Shown: positions 53,560-62,510, numbered from the stretch's first letter. The stretch: 64,000 bases of DNA from DATCMU01 sp036563245 (GCA_036563245.1 DATCMU010000044.1:1-64000), one strand, 5' to 3'. Notes: generated from the letters alone by a model not told the origin. Made by a program: numbers and translations.

Positions 53560-54393
53560 TCAGAGTTCCCTGACGGCAAGGAGTGGTGCGAGCCGCTCGA
53601 AGGTGAAAACCGGCCCGTCGCGGCAAATGAAAACCGGGCCGAACTGGCAGTGTCCGCAAAGCCCGACCGCACATTTCATGTTGCGCTCCATGGAAAGGTA
53701 TATGCGGTCCGCCACCACCCCGACGTCGCGCAGCCCCAATGCGGCAAAGCGCATCATGATCTCCGGACCGCAGACCAAAGCAATGGTGTTGGGCGGATCG
53801 AACGCGGCGTGGCGGAACAGCGTGGTGACGACGCCGACATGGCCGTGCCAGTCCGGTCCGGCGTGATCGACGGTGACCTCGACGTCCATGTCGAGGCGGC
53901 GGCGCCAGTTCTCAAGTTCGCGCCGGAACAGGATTTCGGCCGGGCCACGCGCGCCATAGAGCAGCGTGACATTGCCGTAACGGGCCCGGTTCGCCATCAG
54001 GTGGTAGAGCGCGGGCCTGAGCGGGGCGAGCCCGAGACCGCCGGCCACCACGACCACGTCCTGCCCGTCCGCCTCCGCCATCGGCCAGCCGATGCCGTAT
54101 GGGCCGCGCACGCCGACCATTTCGCCGGCGGAAAGCCGGGTGAGCGCGGCGGATACCGGCCCCACCGCCCGGATGGTGTGCACAAGGCGCGTGGCATCGG
54201 TTGCATCGCCCGAAAAACTGATCGGAACCTCGCCGATACCCGGGAGCAGCAGCATGTTGAACTGGCCCGGCGCGAAAGGGGGTGTGTCCGGGGGAACCTC
54301 AAGATCGAGAGTGAACACGTCCGCGCCCTCGCGGCGCTTTTTCAGCACGCGCGCAAAGCGCGGCAGCATCGGATCGGTGGCGGCCAAGCTCAT
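53560..54393 (-). CDS. Hydrogenase FAD/NAD(P)-binding (gamma) subunit
   Basis: Ferredoxin-NADP reductase-like electron gate of 277 residues. The FAD-binding region PGQFNMLLLPG is followed by the NAD(P) fold VVVVAGGLGLAPLRP and ALVCGPEIMMRFAA. A C-terminal 2Fe-2S site reads CAVGLCGHCQFGPVFIC. It joins the dehydrogenase module to the hydrogenase. ATG 54393 has GGAGC six bases upstream; ATG 54411 is an alternative overlapping the next gene. Confidence 0.92.
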   Translation of the reverse strand: MSLAATDPMLPRFARVLKKRREGADVFTLDLEVPPDTPPFAPGQFNMLLLPGIGEVPISFSGDATDATRLVHTIRAVGPVSAALTRLSAGEMVGVRGPYGIGWPMAEADGQDVVVVAGGLGLAPLRPALYHLMANRARYGNVTLLYGARGPAEILFRRELENWRRRLDMDVEVTVDHAGPDWHGHVGVVTTLFRHAAFDPPNTIALVCGPEIMMRFAALGLRDVGVVADRIYLSMERNMKCAVGLCGHCQFGPVFICRDGPVFTFERLAPLLAVREL

Positions 54394-54394
54394 T

Positions 54395-54862
54395 TCAGCT
54401 CCGGGCGCCATAGACGTCCAGCATCTGCAGCCGGGCCGAGTGCAGCCGCTCGACCAAAACCGGCGTGAAGCGCTTCATCATCTCGTAGCCGAGGTCATGG
54501 TCGGCCTCGCATTTGTCGCGCAGGCACTTGGCGTCGATGGAAATGGCGCGGGTGAGTTCGAGCGCCTTGCCGTCGAAGGTCCAGCGATAGGGCGGCACCA
54601 GCCAGGCAAGCCCAACGATCTCGTCCGGCCCGATGGTCTGGAAGGTCACCGGCCCGCGTTCGGGAGATGCGATCTGCAGCGCAATGCGCCCGTGGCGTAC
54701 CAGGAAAATCTGGTCGGTGGGTTCGCCTTCGCGGAACAGGTATTGCCCGGCCTCATAGCGCACGTTCCTGGCGCAGCCGGTGACCAGCTTGCGAAAATCC
54801 TCGCTGACGCCGGCAAAGAAACGGTGCTGGGCAAGGATGTGTTCGAGACTTTCTATGTCCAT
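54395..54862 (-). CDS. Stand-alone cyclic-nucleotide-binding-domain protein
   Basis: CRP-like sensor domain of 155 residues without a DNA-binding helix-turn-helix. LFREGEPTDQIFLVRHGRIALQI and the later FDGKALELTRAISID segments trace the CNMP beta-roll. The phosphate-binding arginine/serine signature is not obvious. It lies between the iron-sulfur and FAD subunits, overlapping or abutting both, so a regulatory or assembly role inside the hydrogenase is likely rather than transcriptional control. Ligand unknown. Confidence 0.82.
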   Translation of the reverse strand: MDIESLEHILAQHRFFAGVSEDFRKLVTGCARNVRYEAGQYLFREGEPTDQIFLVRHGRIALQIASPERGPVTFQTIGPDEIVGLAWLVPPYRWTFDGKALELTRAISIDAKCLRDKCEADHDLGYEMMKRFTPVLVERLHSARLQMLDVYGARS

Positions 54863-54873
54863 GCCGGTTCTCC

Positions 54874-55989
54874 TCAGGTGTTCTGCTGCTCGCGTATGGC
54901 GGCGACTTCCTCGGTGATGTCTATGCCCACCGGGCACCAGGTGATGCAGCGGCCGCACCCCACGCAGCCGGAGGTATCGAACTGGTCCAGCCATGTGGCG
55001 AGCTTGTGGGTCATCCACTGGCGATAGCGCGAACGCGTATCGGGGCGGACGCTGCCGCCATGGATATAGGTGAAATCGGTTGTGAAGCACGAATCCCAGC
55101 GCTGGACACGCTCTGTCTCGATGCCGGCGAGGTCGTTGCGGTCTTCCACGGTCGTGCAGAAACAGGTGGGGCAGACCATGGTGCAATTGGCACAGGACAG
55201 GCACCGCTCGGCTACCTCGTCCCAGCGGGGATGATCGAGATTGGCGAGCAGCAGATCGTGCAGGTCGTCCGACTTCATCGTCCGGCCCATGCTCGCCGTG
55301 GTCGCCTCGACTACCTTGGTGGCCATGCCGATATCGGCCTCGGTCGCGGCGCGGCCAGGCAGGCGCGCCAGCAGGGCCTCGCCCCTGTCGCTGCCGGCCT
55401 CAGCCAGTATTTCGCCCCGGTCGCCGAACTCGGTCAGTGCGATGTCATATCCGTCGCGCGCCTTGGGCCCGGTGTTCATCGAAGCACAAAAGCAGGTGCC
55501 GCCGGCCCTTGAACAGTTGACGGCCACGAAGAACGCGCCCTCGCGCCGCGCTGCATAATGGGGGTCGACGTGGGGTCCGCCCGTGAAGACGCGATCCTGG
55601 ATTTCGATGGCCGCGAGTTCGCAGGCGCGCACGCCGATGAAGGCAAAGGGCTCGGCAGGATCCTCGCCCGGCGTGACGGTGTAGGTATCGCCTTCGCGCC
55701 GTGTGCGCATCAGCGTCTGCATCGGCGGATGCAGGAATTTCTTCCAGGAATGCGGGCCAACCACATAGCCGAACAGCCTGGCATCGCCGGTCTGTTCGAG
55801 GCGATAGTGGCCGCCATCCTGCTCGTCGATCCAGCCTTCAGGCAGGTCGCCGGTCCCCTCGATATCGTCATAGACGATGGCCTGGTCGGCGATCTGCGGC
55901 CCGATCGTGCGATAGCCTTCAGCCTTGAGCGCGGAGACCAGCGCATCAAGTCCGTCCCTTTCAATCACCCTGGTCGAATGGGACGCCAT
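54874..55989 (-). CDS. Hydrogenase iron-sulfur (beta) subunit
   Basis: Electron-transfer subunit of 371 residues. A C-terminal ferredoxin-like region holds two cysteine sets, CLSCANCTMVCPTCFC (about residue 265) and CVGCGRCITWCPVG (about residue 345), for two 4Fe-4S clusters. The N-terminal HydB-type domain contains FIGVRACELAAIEIQDR and GTCFCASMN. It links the small subunit to the FAD subunit. ATG 55989 has GGCGAGG six bases upstream. First gene of the operon; the FNR-like box is upstream. Confidence 0.9.
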   Translation of the reverse strand: MASHSTRVIERDGLDALVSALKAEGYRTIGPQIADQAIVYDDIEGTGDLPEGWIDEQDGGHYRLEQTGDARLFGYVVGPHSWKKFLHPPMQTLMRTRREGDTYTVTPGEDPAEPFAFIGVRACELAAIEIQDRVFTGGPHVDPHYAARREGAFFVAVNCSRAGGTCFCASMNTGPKARDGYDIALTEFGDRGEILAEAGSDRGEALLARLPGRAATEADIGMATKVVEATTASMGRTMKSDDLHDLLLANLDHPRWDEVAERCLSCANCTMVCPTCFCTTVEDRNDLAGIETERVQRWDSCFTTDFTYIHGGSVRPDTRSRYRQWMTHKLATWLDQFDTSGCVGCGRCITWCPVGIDITEEVAAIREQQNT

Positions 55990-56035
55990 TTGATCCTCGC
56001 CGTTCAATTACATCTTCAGTCTGGACAATGCCGTC

Positions 56036-56041
56036 ATTTAA
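56036..56041 (-). promoter_or_regulatory. Candidate -10 element of the hydrogenase operon
   Basis: On the minus strand this reads TTAAAT, 4 of 6 to TATAAT. Its upstream edge is 29.5 bp from the centre of the FNR-like box, the spacing of class II FNR promoters (box centred at -41.5), giving a start near 56029. Confidence 0.5.
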
Positions 56042-56063
56042 GCAGGCGCGCGCCGGCATGTCT

Positions 56064-56077
56064 TGACCAATATCAAT
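56064..56077. promoter_or_regulatory. FNR/FixK-type box between hydrogenase operon and ppsA
   Basis: TTGACCAATATCAA matches the FNR-family consensus TTGAT-N4-ATCAA at 9 of 10 positions. It is 75 bases from the hydrogenase start and 95 from ppsA. Placement relative to the hydrogenase -10 element is that of an activated class II promoter; ppsA may be co-regulated. Confidence 0.7.
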
Positions 56078-56171
56078 GCCATGCCGGCCCTGGACACTAA
56101 TGTGCGGCACACTGGCCCGGAGCGATCGCCCCGCGCAATCCGAACGATTTCCCGGTTAAGGACTTTCCGAT

Positions 56172-58559
56172 ATGAGCACGACCGCACCCGCCGTAATCTG
56201 GTTCGACAAGCTGACCCGCAAGGATGTGCCGCTGGTTGGCGGCAAGAATGCCTCGCTGGGCGAGATGGTGAGCAATCTCGACAAGCGCGGCGTGCGCGTG
56301 CCGCACGGCTTCGCGACGACGGCAGACGCCTATTGGCATTATGTCAGGGCAAACGGTCTGCACGACACCGTGTCGGATACGCTTGACGATCTGGCTTCGG
56401 CAAGGATCACCCTTGCCGAAGCGGGCGCCACGATCCGCAAGGCCTTCATCAAGGGCGAATTCCCCGAGGACCTGGCCGCGGAAATCCGCTCGTCCTATGC
56501 CGAACTGTGCAAGCGGGCCGGCAAGGACAATGTCGATGTCGCGGTGCGCTCCAGCGCCACCGCCGAGGACTTGCCCGACGCCAGCTTTGCGGGCCAGCAG
56601 GAAACCTATCTCAATATCAGGGGCGAAGCGGCGCTGCTCGACGCCTGCCGGCGCTGCTATGCATCGCTGTTTACCGACCGCGCGATCTCGTATCGGACCG
56701 TCAAGAAATTCGATCACATGAAAGTCGCGCTCTCGATCGGGGTGCAGCTCATGGTCCGCTCGGACATCGGGGGATCGGGCGTGATGTTCTCGATCGACAC
56801 CGAGACCGGTTTCGACAAGCTGGTGGTGATCAACGCCGCATGGGGGCTGGGTGAGAACGTGGTGCAGGGCGCCGTTGATCCCGATGAATACGAAGTGTTC
56901 AAGCCGCTGCTCGCGAACGAGAAATTGTCCCCCATCATCGAGAAGAAGCTCGGCGCCAAGTCGATCAAGATGATCTACGCCCATGGCGGTGAAAAACCGA
57001 CGCGCAACGTCCCCACCTCGAAGGCGGAACGGGCCCGTTTCGTGCTCGACGACGGCGATATCCTGGCGCTTGCGCGCTGGGCGGCCACCATCGAGGCGCA
57101 TTACGGCTGCCCCATGGACATGGAATGGGCCAAGGACGGCGAGACCGGCGAGTTGTTCATCGTGCAGGCGCGCCCCGAGACCGTGCAGTCGCGCAAGACC
57201 GGGGCGGGCCTGAGCTCCTACCGCATCTCCAGGAAGGGCAAGGTTCTCTCCAAGGGGCTCAGCATTGGCGACGCCATCGCGACCGGCCGGGTATGCCTGA
57301 TCGAGGACGTCAAGGATATCGATCGTTTCATCGACGGTTCGATCCTGGTCACCAGGATCACGGATCCGGACTGGGTGCCGATCATGAAACGGGCGGCGGG
57401 CATCATCACCGATCACGGCGGGCGTACCTCTCACGCCGCAATCGTCAGCCGCGAACTTGGCCTGCCGGCAATCGTAGGGACCGGGGATGCCACCCATGTG
57501 CTGCATGACGACCAGGACGTGACGTTATCCTGCGCGGAAGGCGACGAAGGCTATATCTATGAAGGCATTGCCGAATACGAAGTCGTCGAGATGTCCTTCG
57601 AGGACGTGCCGGAAACGCGCACCAAGGTGATGCTCAATCTTGGGAACCCGGCCGCCGCGTTCCGCTGGTGGCGGATTCCGGCCGACGGGGTGGGGCTGGC
57701 GCGCATGGAATTCGTGGTCTCCAACCACATCAAGGTGCACCCCATGGCGCTGATCGGTTTCGACGATCTCAAGGACGAAGAGGCCAAGAAGACCATCGAG
57801 GGCCTGACCCGGGGCTATTCGGACAAGACGGAGTATTTCGTCGACAATCTCGCCCGCGGCCTGGCCCGGATCGCCGCCGCCCGTTATCCGCATCCGGTCA
57901 TCGTGCGTATGAGCGATTTCAAGACCAACGAATATGCGGGACTGATCGGCGGGGCGGAGTTCGAGCCCAGGGAAGAGAACCCCATGATCGGGTTCCGCGG
58001 TGCATCGCGTTACTATTCGCCGCGTTACAAGGCCGGTTTTGCGCTGGAGTGCCGCGCGATCAAGAAGCTGCGCGAGGAAATGGGCTTCGAGAACGTGATC
58101 ATGATGATCCCGTTCTGCCGTTCGACCGGCGAGGCCGACAAGGTTCTCGAGGTCATGGCTGAGAACGGGCTCAAGCGCGGCGAGAACGGCTTGCAGGTCT
58201 ATGTGATGTGCGAAATCCCCTCGAACGTGATCCTTGCGTCCGAATTCGCCAAGCGGTTCGACGGGTTCTCCATCGGTTCGAATGACCTCACCCAGCTCAC
58301 GCTTGGCGTTGATCGGGATTCGGGCGAACTGGCCGGCCTGTTCGACGAGCAGGACGCGGCGGTGAAGTGGATGATCGAGAACGTCATTCGCGAGGCGCAC
58401 AAGGCGGGGGCCAAGGTGGGCCTTTGCGGGCAGGCGCCAAGCGATCACCCCGAGTTCGCCGAGTTCCTCGTCAAATGTGGCATCGATTCCATGTCGGTGA
58501 GCCCGGACAGCTTCATCGACGTCAAGAGCCACGTCGCGGCGGCGGAAAAGCGGAAATAG
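56172..58559 (+). CDS. ppsA: Phosphoenolpyruvate synthase
   Basis: Converts pyruvate, ATP and water to phosphoenolpyruvate, AMP and phosphate; 795 residues, the usual size. The N-terminal ATP-binding domain opens LVGGKNASLGEMV and includes VAVRSSATAEDLPDASFAGQQ. The central swivelling domain has the catalytic histidine in GGRTSHAAIVSRELG (about residue 421). The C-terminal barrel includes MPFCRSTGEADKV-like sequence and the ending SIGSNDLTQLTLGVDRDSG, then LCGQAPSDHPEF. Divergent from the hydrogenase operon across 182 bases with an FNR-like box, so anaerobic gluconeogenic expression is possible. Confidence 0.95.
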   Translation: MSTTAPAVIWFDKLTRKDVPLVGGKNASLGEMVSNLDKRGVRVPHGFATTADAYWHYVRANGLHDTVSDTLDDLASARITLAEAGATIRKAFIKGEFPEDLAAEIRSSYAELCKRAGKDNVDVAVRSSATAEDLPDASFAGQQETYLNIRGEAALLDACRRCYASLFTDRAISYRTVKKFDHMKVALSIGVQLMVRSDIGGSGVMFSIDTETGFDKLVVINAAWGLGENVVQGAVDPDEYEVFKPLLANEKLSPIIEKKLGAKSIKMIYAHGGEKPTRNVPTSKAERARFVLDDGDILALARWAATIEAHYGCPMDMEWAKDGETGELFIVQARPETVQSRKTGAGLSSYRISRKGKVLSKGLSIGDAIATGRVCLIEDVKDIDRFIDGSILVTRITDPDWVPIMKRAAGIITDHGGRTSHAAIVSRELGLPAIVGTGDATHVLHDDQDVTLSCAEGDEGYIYEGIAEYEVVEMSFEDVPETRTKVMLNLGNPAAAFRWWRIPADGVGLARMEFVVSNHIKVHPMALIGFDDLKDEEAKKTIEGLTRGYSDKTEYFVDNLARGLARIAAARYPHPVIVRMSDFKTNEYAGLIGGAEFEPREENPMIGFRGASRYYSPRYKAGFALECRAIKKLREEMGFENVIMMIPFCRSTGEADKVLEVMAENGLKRGENGLQVYVMCEIPSNVILASEFAKRFDGFSIGSNDLTQLTLGVDRDSGELAGLFDEQDAAVKWMIENVIREAHKAGAKVGLCGQAPSDHPEFAEFLVKCGIDSMSVSPDSFIDVKSHVAAAEKRK

Positions 58560-58584
58560 CGGCGCTGTCCCTGCCGGATCGAAA

Positions 58585-59352
58585 TCAGCGTGCGGCGGCG
58601 ATCAGTATGCCGCCCAGCACGTGCCAGGCGCCGAACATGGCGATTCGCGCCATGATCGGTGCGGGCCAGCCGTAGCGTCGGAACAGGGCTGCCTCGACAA
58701 GATTCGCCCCATATATCACCGCGATGACCGCCCAGAGCATGGGCTGGCCGCCGGCTATGCCCGGCAGGTTTCCCAATGGCTCCAGCAAGGCGGTGATGGC
58801 CGCGATGCTCCAGAAGACGACGTGCTCGTGGCGGCCATGCAGCACGACGCGGCCGATCAGCCAGTAGATCACCGAAAGCGGGATCAGGCGGAACAGGCAT
58901 TCGAGCACAATGGCGCCGCCGACATTGATCGGAACCGAGATCGGGAAGGACATGGCGAGCGTGGACACGCCGAGCTTGCGCGCGGCAAAGGCGGAAAACC
59001 CGAAATGCTGGTCAAGGAACAAAGTGGCGCTGCCCACCAGAACGCCGGCGACCAGGCTGGCGACAAGTCCGGGCAACAGGTATCTTCGGGCCAGCGGATC
59101 GGGCGTCATGTGGCTGTGAACCGAGAGCCACGCGCCCACCGCGCCGAGCGCCAGAATGGGAGCGACGACGGCGATATTCCAGGTCTGCGCCTGGGCGGGA
59201 TGGGGGAAGACAAGTTCGGTGAACTGGACCCAGAGCGTGATGGCCACCGTAATGGCCACCGGCACGGCAAGAAACACGACGAGGGAACGAAAGGCGTTCT
59301 GATCGAGCGCCGCCAGGCGTCCGTAGTGATCCCTCTCGTGATCCAGGTACAT
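58585..59352 (-). CDS. Integral membrane protein, possible divergent CPBP-type
   Basis: Hydrophobic protein of 255 residues with about seven membrane segments. No family was firmly recognised. Two short patterns recall CPBP (CAAX-protease-like) membrane proteins: LECLFRL, an ExxxR arrangement within a membrane helix, and FGAWH, an FxxxH arrangement near the C-terminus. The usual second glutamate of EExxxR is missing, so this is weak. Convergent with ppsA. The N-terminus MYLDHERDHYGRLAAL is polar and cytoplasmic. Confidence 0.55.
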   Translation of the reverse strand: MYLDHERDHYGRLAALDQNAFRSLVVFLAVPVAITVAITLWVQFTELVFPHPAQAQTWNIAVVAPILALGAVGAWLSVHSHMTPDPLARRYLLPGLVASLVAGVLVGSATLFLDQHFGFSAFAARKLGVSTLAMSFPISVPINVGGAIVLECLFRLIPLSVIYWLIGRVVLHGRHEHVVFWSIAAITALLEPLGNLPGIAGGQPMLWAVIAVIYGANLVEAALFRRYGWPAPIMARIAMFGAWHVLGGILIAAAR

Positions 59353-59466
59353 TCAGGCCCTCCCCATTCCGGCCCGTTCGGGGTTGCGACCCCGAAACAG
59401 ATGCAGTTTCCAACAGCTTGCGCTGAGCTGCAAGCGCGTCCGCAGGTCCGGACACAGGATCGGTGT

Positions 59467-59497
59467 TTGCATAAACATTAGCGATTGCTTATATAAT
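59467..59497 (+). promoter_or_regulatory. Promoter-like elements before the 74-residue membrane protein gene
   Basis: A perfect TATAAT at 59492-59497 lies in an AT-rich patch. TTGCAT at 59467-59472 is a possible -35 with a slightly long 19-base spacer. The start codon is 96 bases after the -10 element. The rest of the 240-base gap shows no gene. Confidence 0.5.
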
Positions 59498-59592
59498 TGG
59501 GGAGCCCGAGGGGCAAACGACGAAGCGATCCCGCACAAGATGCGAATCATCAAGGTGTTAGCACGGGTCGCGTGGAATCAGGAGTAAGCAAT

Positions 59593-59817
59593 ATGAGTTG
59601 GCTGGACAGCGTTTCCCTGCCCATAGTGATCATGGCCGCCTTGACGCTTGGGCTGGCGCCCTTCGTACCGGAGCCGCATATTGTGGAAAAGCTGCGCATG
59701 CTTGCCGCCGGACAGCTCGTCCGCCCGGTTGACATGTTCGACCTGGTTCTGCACGCCGCCCCGTGGCTGTTGCTGGCCCTGAAGCTGGTACGCATGGCGA
59801 CCGCGCAGCAGGCCTGA
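59593..59817 (+). CDS. Small conserved-looking membrane protein
   Basis: Protein of 74 residues with two hydrophobic segments (about 7-22 and 52-68) joined by the charged motif PEPHIVEKLRMLAAGQLVRP. Short proteins with this PEPH-EKLRML pattern are found in many Proteobacteria and are often labelled RND transporter, which their size cannot support. Function unknown. AGGAGTAAG is 8 bases before ATG 59593, and a promoter with perfect TATAAT lies upstream, so expression looks real. Confidence 0.75.
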   Translation: MSWLDSVSLPIVIMAALTLGLAPFVPEPHIVEKLRMLAAGQLVRPVDMFDLVLHAAPWLLLALKLVRMATAQQA

Positions 59818-59917
59818 AACCGTTGGGGTCTGTTCCAGCCTCCTGACGCTGCTTTACCTTTGGCGCGTGGCATGATCCCATCCTGCACGGGGTGAACCAT
59901 CGTGCGGGGGAGTCGTC

Positions 59918-61306
59918 ATGCCGGGGAGATCTGGATCGGAGGTGCGCCTCCCGCTTGCCACCCGGCTGGCTTTTGGCTTCGGCGATACCGCCGGGGCGGT
60001 CTTTGCCGTGCTCTACGGCTTTTTCATGCAGGCATTCCTGCTCGATGTTGCCGGGCTTGCCCCGGTTGCCGTGGGCGCGATCTTTGCGATCTCGCAGATC
60101 TGGGACGCAATTCTCGATCCGGTGGTGGGCGGGCTGTCCGACCAGACCCGTTCGCACTGGGGACGCCGGCGGCCGTGGCTGTTGTTTGGCGCGCTGCCGT
60201 TCGGCCTCGCGTTCTTCTTGCACTGGCTCGTGCCGCCGCTGGGCGGGGCAGGGCTGTTCGCCTACTACCTGATCGTCGGCCTGCTTCTGAGGACCGGGTT
60301 CACGGCGGTCAATGTGCCCTATACCGCGCTCACTCCGGACCTTGCACCCGACTATGACGGTCGCACGCAACTGACCTTCTATCGCTTCACCTTCTCGATT
60401 CTCGGCGGCCTTGTGGCCGTGGTTCTGCATCCGGTGCTGGTGGGGCTTGGCGGCAATGTCTATACCGGCCATGCCTTGAGCGCGGGCATCTGGATGCTGG
60501 TCATCGTCGCTGCCACGTGGACCTGCTTTGCCGGAACGCGGGAAGCCCCGCCACCCGCGCGCAGGGTGGCACCGCTGCCAGCCGCAAGACGGCTGGCACT
60601 GATCGTGGGCAACCGGCCCTATCTGATGGTGACGGCCATCTACCTCCTGTCCTGGCTGGCGTTGCAATTCGTGCAGGTCAATCTTCTGCTCTATGCGCGG
60701 TACTGGCTGGGGGCGGAGGCGCAGTTCACCGGCTTTGTCGCCGTGCTGCAGATCACGGCGGCGGGTTTCCTCGGCGTGTGGGCCCTGGTCAGTTCGCGCC
60801 TTGGCAAGAGTGTCGCCTATGTGGCGGGCGCCGCGCTTTGGACGGTGACGCTATGTGCCTTGTTCTTCGTGCAGCCGGGTCAGACTGTCGCGGTCTATGC
60901 ACTGAGCTTTTTCGCGGGCGTGGGCGTCTCGGTCGCCTATCTGGTCCCCTGGAGCATGCTGCCCGACACCATCGAGCACAATGAACTGGCGACCGGCGAG
61001 CGGCAGGAGGGGGTTTTCTACGGCATGTTCGTCTTTCTGCAGAAGGTGGGGCTCTCGATCGGGCTTGCGCTGTCGGGGTTCGCGCTCGGGGCTGCGGGCT
61101 ACGTCACCCCCCGCGTGGTCGACGGTGCGGTGCAAACGGTTATGCAACCCGAGGCGGTGACGCTGACGCTACGCCTGTTCGTCAGCTTCGTACCGGCGGC
61201 CTTTCTTCTCATCAGCGTTCCGGTTGCGCTGGCCTATCCGATCACCCGGACCCGGCACGCCGAAATCCGCGAGGCCCTTGCGGCAAAGGCTGCGGCAAGG
61301 GGTTAG
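59918..61306 (+). CDS. GPH-family (MFS) sugar/glycoside transporter
   Basis: Cation-coupled symporter-type protein of 462 residues with twelve hydrophobic segments. AISQIWDAILDPVVGGLSDQTRSHWGRRRPWLLFGALPFG is split between segments 2 and 3 and carries the GPH signature DP-VG--SD-T-S--GRRRP. VNVPYTALTPDLAPDY and the second-half LPDTIEHNELATGERQEGVFYG are further family motifs. Substrate unknown. GGGGGAG precedes the ATG. It overlaps the convergent cfa gene by four bases at their stops. Confidence 0.88.
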   Translation: MPGRSGSEVRLPLATRLAFGFGDTAGAVFAVLYGFFMQAFLLDVAGLAPVAVGAIFAISQIWDAILDPVVGGLSDQTRSHWGRRRPWLLFGALPFGLAFFLHWLVPPLGGAGLFAYYLIVGLLLRTGFTAVNVPYTALTPDLAPDYDGRTQLTFYRFTFSILGGLVAVVLHPVLVGLGGNVYTGHALSAGIWMLVIVAATWTCFAGTREAPPPARRVAPLPAARRLALIVGNRPYLMVTAIYLLSWLALQFVQVNLLLYARYWLGAEAQFTGFVAVLQITAAGFLGVWALVSSRLGKSVAYVAGAALWTVTLCALFFVQPGQTVAVYALSFFAGVGVSVAYLVPWSMLPDTIEHNELATGERQEGVFYGMFVFLQKVGLSIGLALSGFALGAAGYVTPRVVDGAVQTVMQPEAVTLTLRLFVSFVPAAFLLISVPVALAYPITRTRHAEIREALAAKAAARG

Positions 61307-62418
61307 CGGATCGACTGGTAGCCGCCCCTGACGCCATCCTTGCTGAGCACGATCTGCCAGAGCTGTGTCGAACGGTTTCGGAATGCGCCGGCGAACGAGA
61401 GCAGGTAGTAGCGCCACATGCGGTAAAAGCGTGCGCCATAGTCCGTGGCGATCTCGGGCCAGTGGCGTTCGAAATTGGCGTGCCACGCCAGAAGGGTCCT
61501 GTCGTAGTAGGCTCCGAAATTGTGCCAGTCCTCCATGACGAACAGGCCCTCCATCGCCCGACCGACCTGCTGGATCGACGGCAACATGCCGTTGGGGAAG
61601 ATGTATTTCTCGGCCCAGGGGTCGCCGTGGGTCTGCGAGGCGTTGCCGCCGATGGAGTGCAGGAGGAACAAGCCGTCATCGGCCAGAAGGTCCCGTGCCT
61701 TGGAGAGATAGGCGCGGTAGTTCTTGTGCCCCACATGCTCGAACATGCCGATCGAAACGATGCGGTCGAATTTTCCGTCCAGTTCCAGATAGTCCATCAG
61801 GCGCGTTTCGACAGGGAGATCGCCACGCGTCTGGTTGGCGTAGTCCGCCTGCTGCCTCGAAACCGTCACGCCGACGCCCTCTATTCCGTAGCGTTCGGCC
61901 GCAAACTTGAGGAACCCACCCCAGCCGGAGCCGATGTCGAGCACCCTTTGTCCCTTCTCAAGGCCGATCTTGCGGCAGATGAGGTCAAGCTTGGCTTCCT
62001 GCGCGTCGTCGAGGTTGTCTGCGTTCTTCCAGTAGCCGCACGAATAGATCATGCGCTTGTCGAGCATGCGCGAATAGAGATCGTTGCCGATATCGTAGTG
62101 GCGCTCGGCCACTTCCCTGACGCGCATGCGCTGAAGGTTGAGCAGGGTGCCGCGCATGTAGCTGACCATCAGTCCGAAATCGATGCGGACATCGCCCTTG
62201 GCATCGTGGCGCAGCAGCCGGTAGATGGTCTCGTCGACCGCTTCTGAATCCCACCAGCCGTCCATATAGGCTTCGCCGAGCGCAAGGGTGCCCTGGGTCA
62301 TCAGCCGTTCATAGAGGCGCTCATCGTGGATACGGACATCCCAGGGGCGATCGCCCCCGACCTCAATGTCGCAGCGCGCGAGTATTCCCGATATGAACGC
62401 CTTCGACCGCTTGCCCAT
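61303..62418 (-). CDS. cfa: Cyclopropane-fatty-acyl-phospholipid synthase
   Basis: SAM-dependent enzyme of 371 residues that methylenates unsaturated acyl chains in membrane lipids. The N-terminal domain contains LGEAYMDGWWDSEAVDE. The methyltransferase domain has YDIGNDLYSRML, the SAM motif VLDIGSGWGGFLKFAAE and SIGMFEHVGHKNY with the active-site Glu/His region. Slightly shorter than E. coli Cfa but with all motifs. Such enzymes are often stationary-phase or acid-stress genes. Confidence 0.92.
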   Translation of the reverse strand: MGKRSKAFISGILARCDIEVGGDRPWDVRIHDERLYERLMTQGTLALGEAYMDGWWDSEAVDETIYRLLRHDAKGDVRIDFGLMVSYMRGTLLNLQRMRVREVAERHYDIGNDLYSRMLDKRMIYSCGYWKNADNLDDAQEAKLDLICRKIGLEKGQRVLDIGSGWGGFLKFAAERYGIEGVGVTVSRQQADYANQTRGDLPVETRLMDYLELDGKFDRIVSIGMFEHVGHKNYRAYLSKARDLLADDGLFLLHSIGGNASQTHGDPWAEKYIFPNGMLPSIQQVGRAMEGLFVMEDWHNFGAYYDRTLLAWHANFERHWPEIATDYGARFYRMWRYYLLSFAGAFRNRSTQLWQIVLSKDGVRGGYQSIR

Positions 62419-62510
62419 CTTATTGATCGTCTGAATGCATGCGCTCGCAAGACTAGAACGGAATGCAAGCCGGGGACAATCAGGTCAAGGCCGCAAATTC
62501 GGCGGCAATA

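Noticed and set aside
59593..59817. RND transporter annotation for the 74-residue protein
   Set aside because: Far too small for any RND pump; only two short hydrophobic segments.
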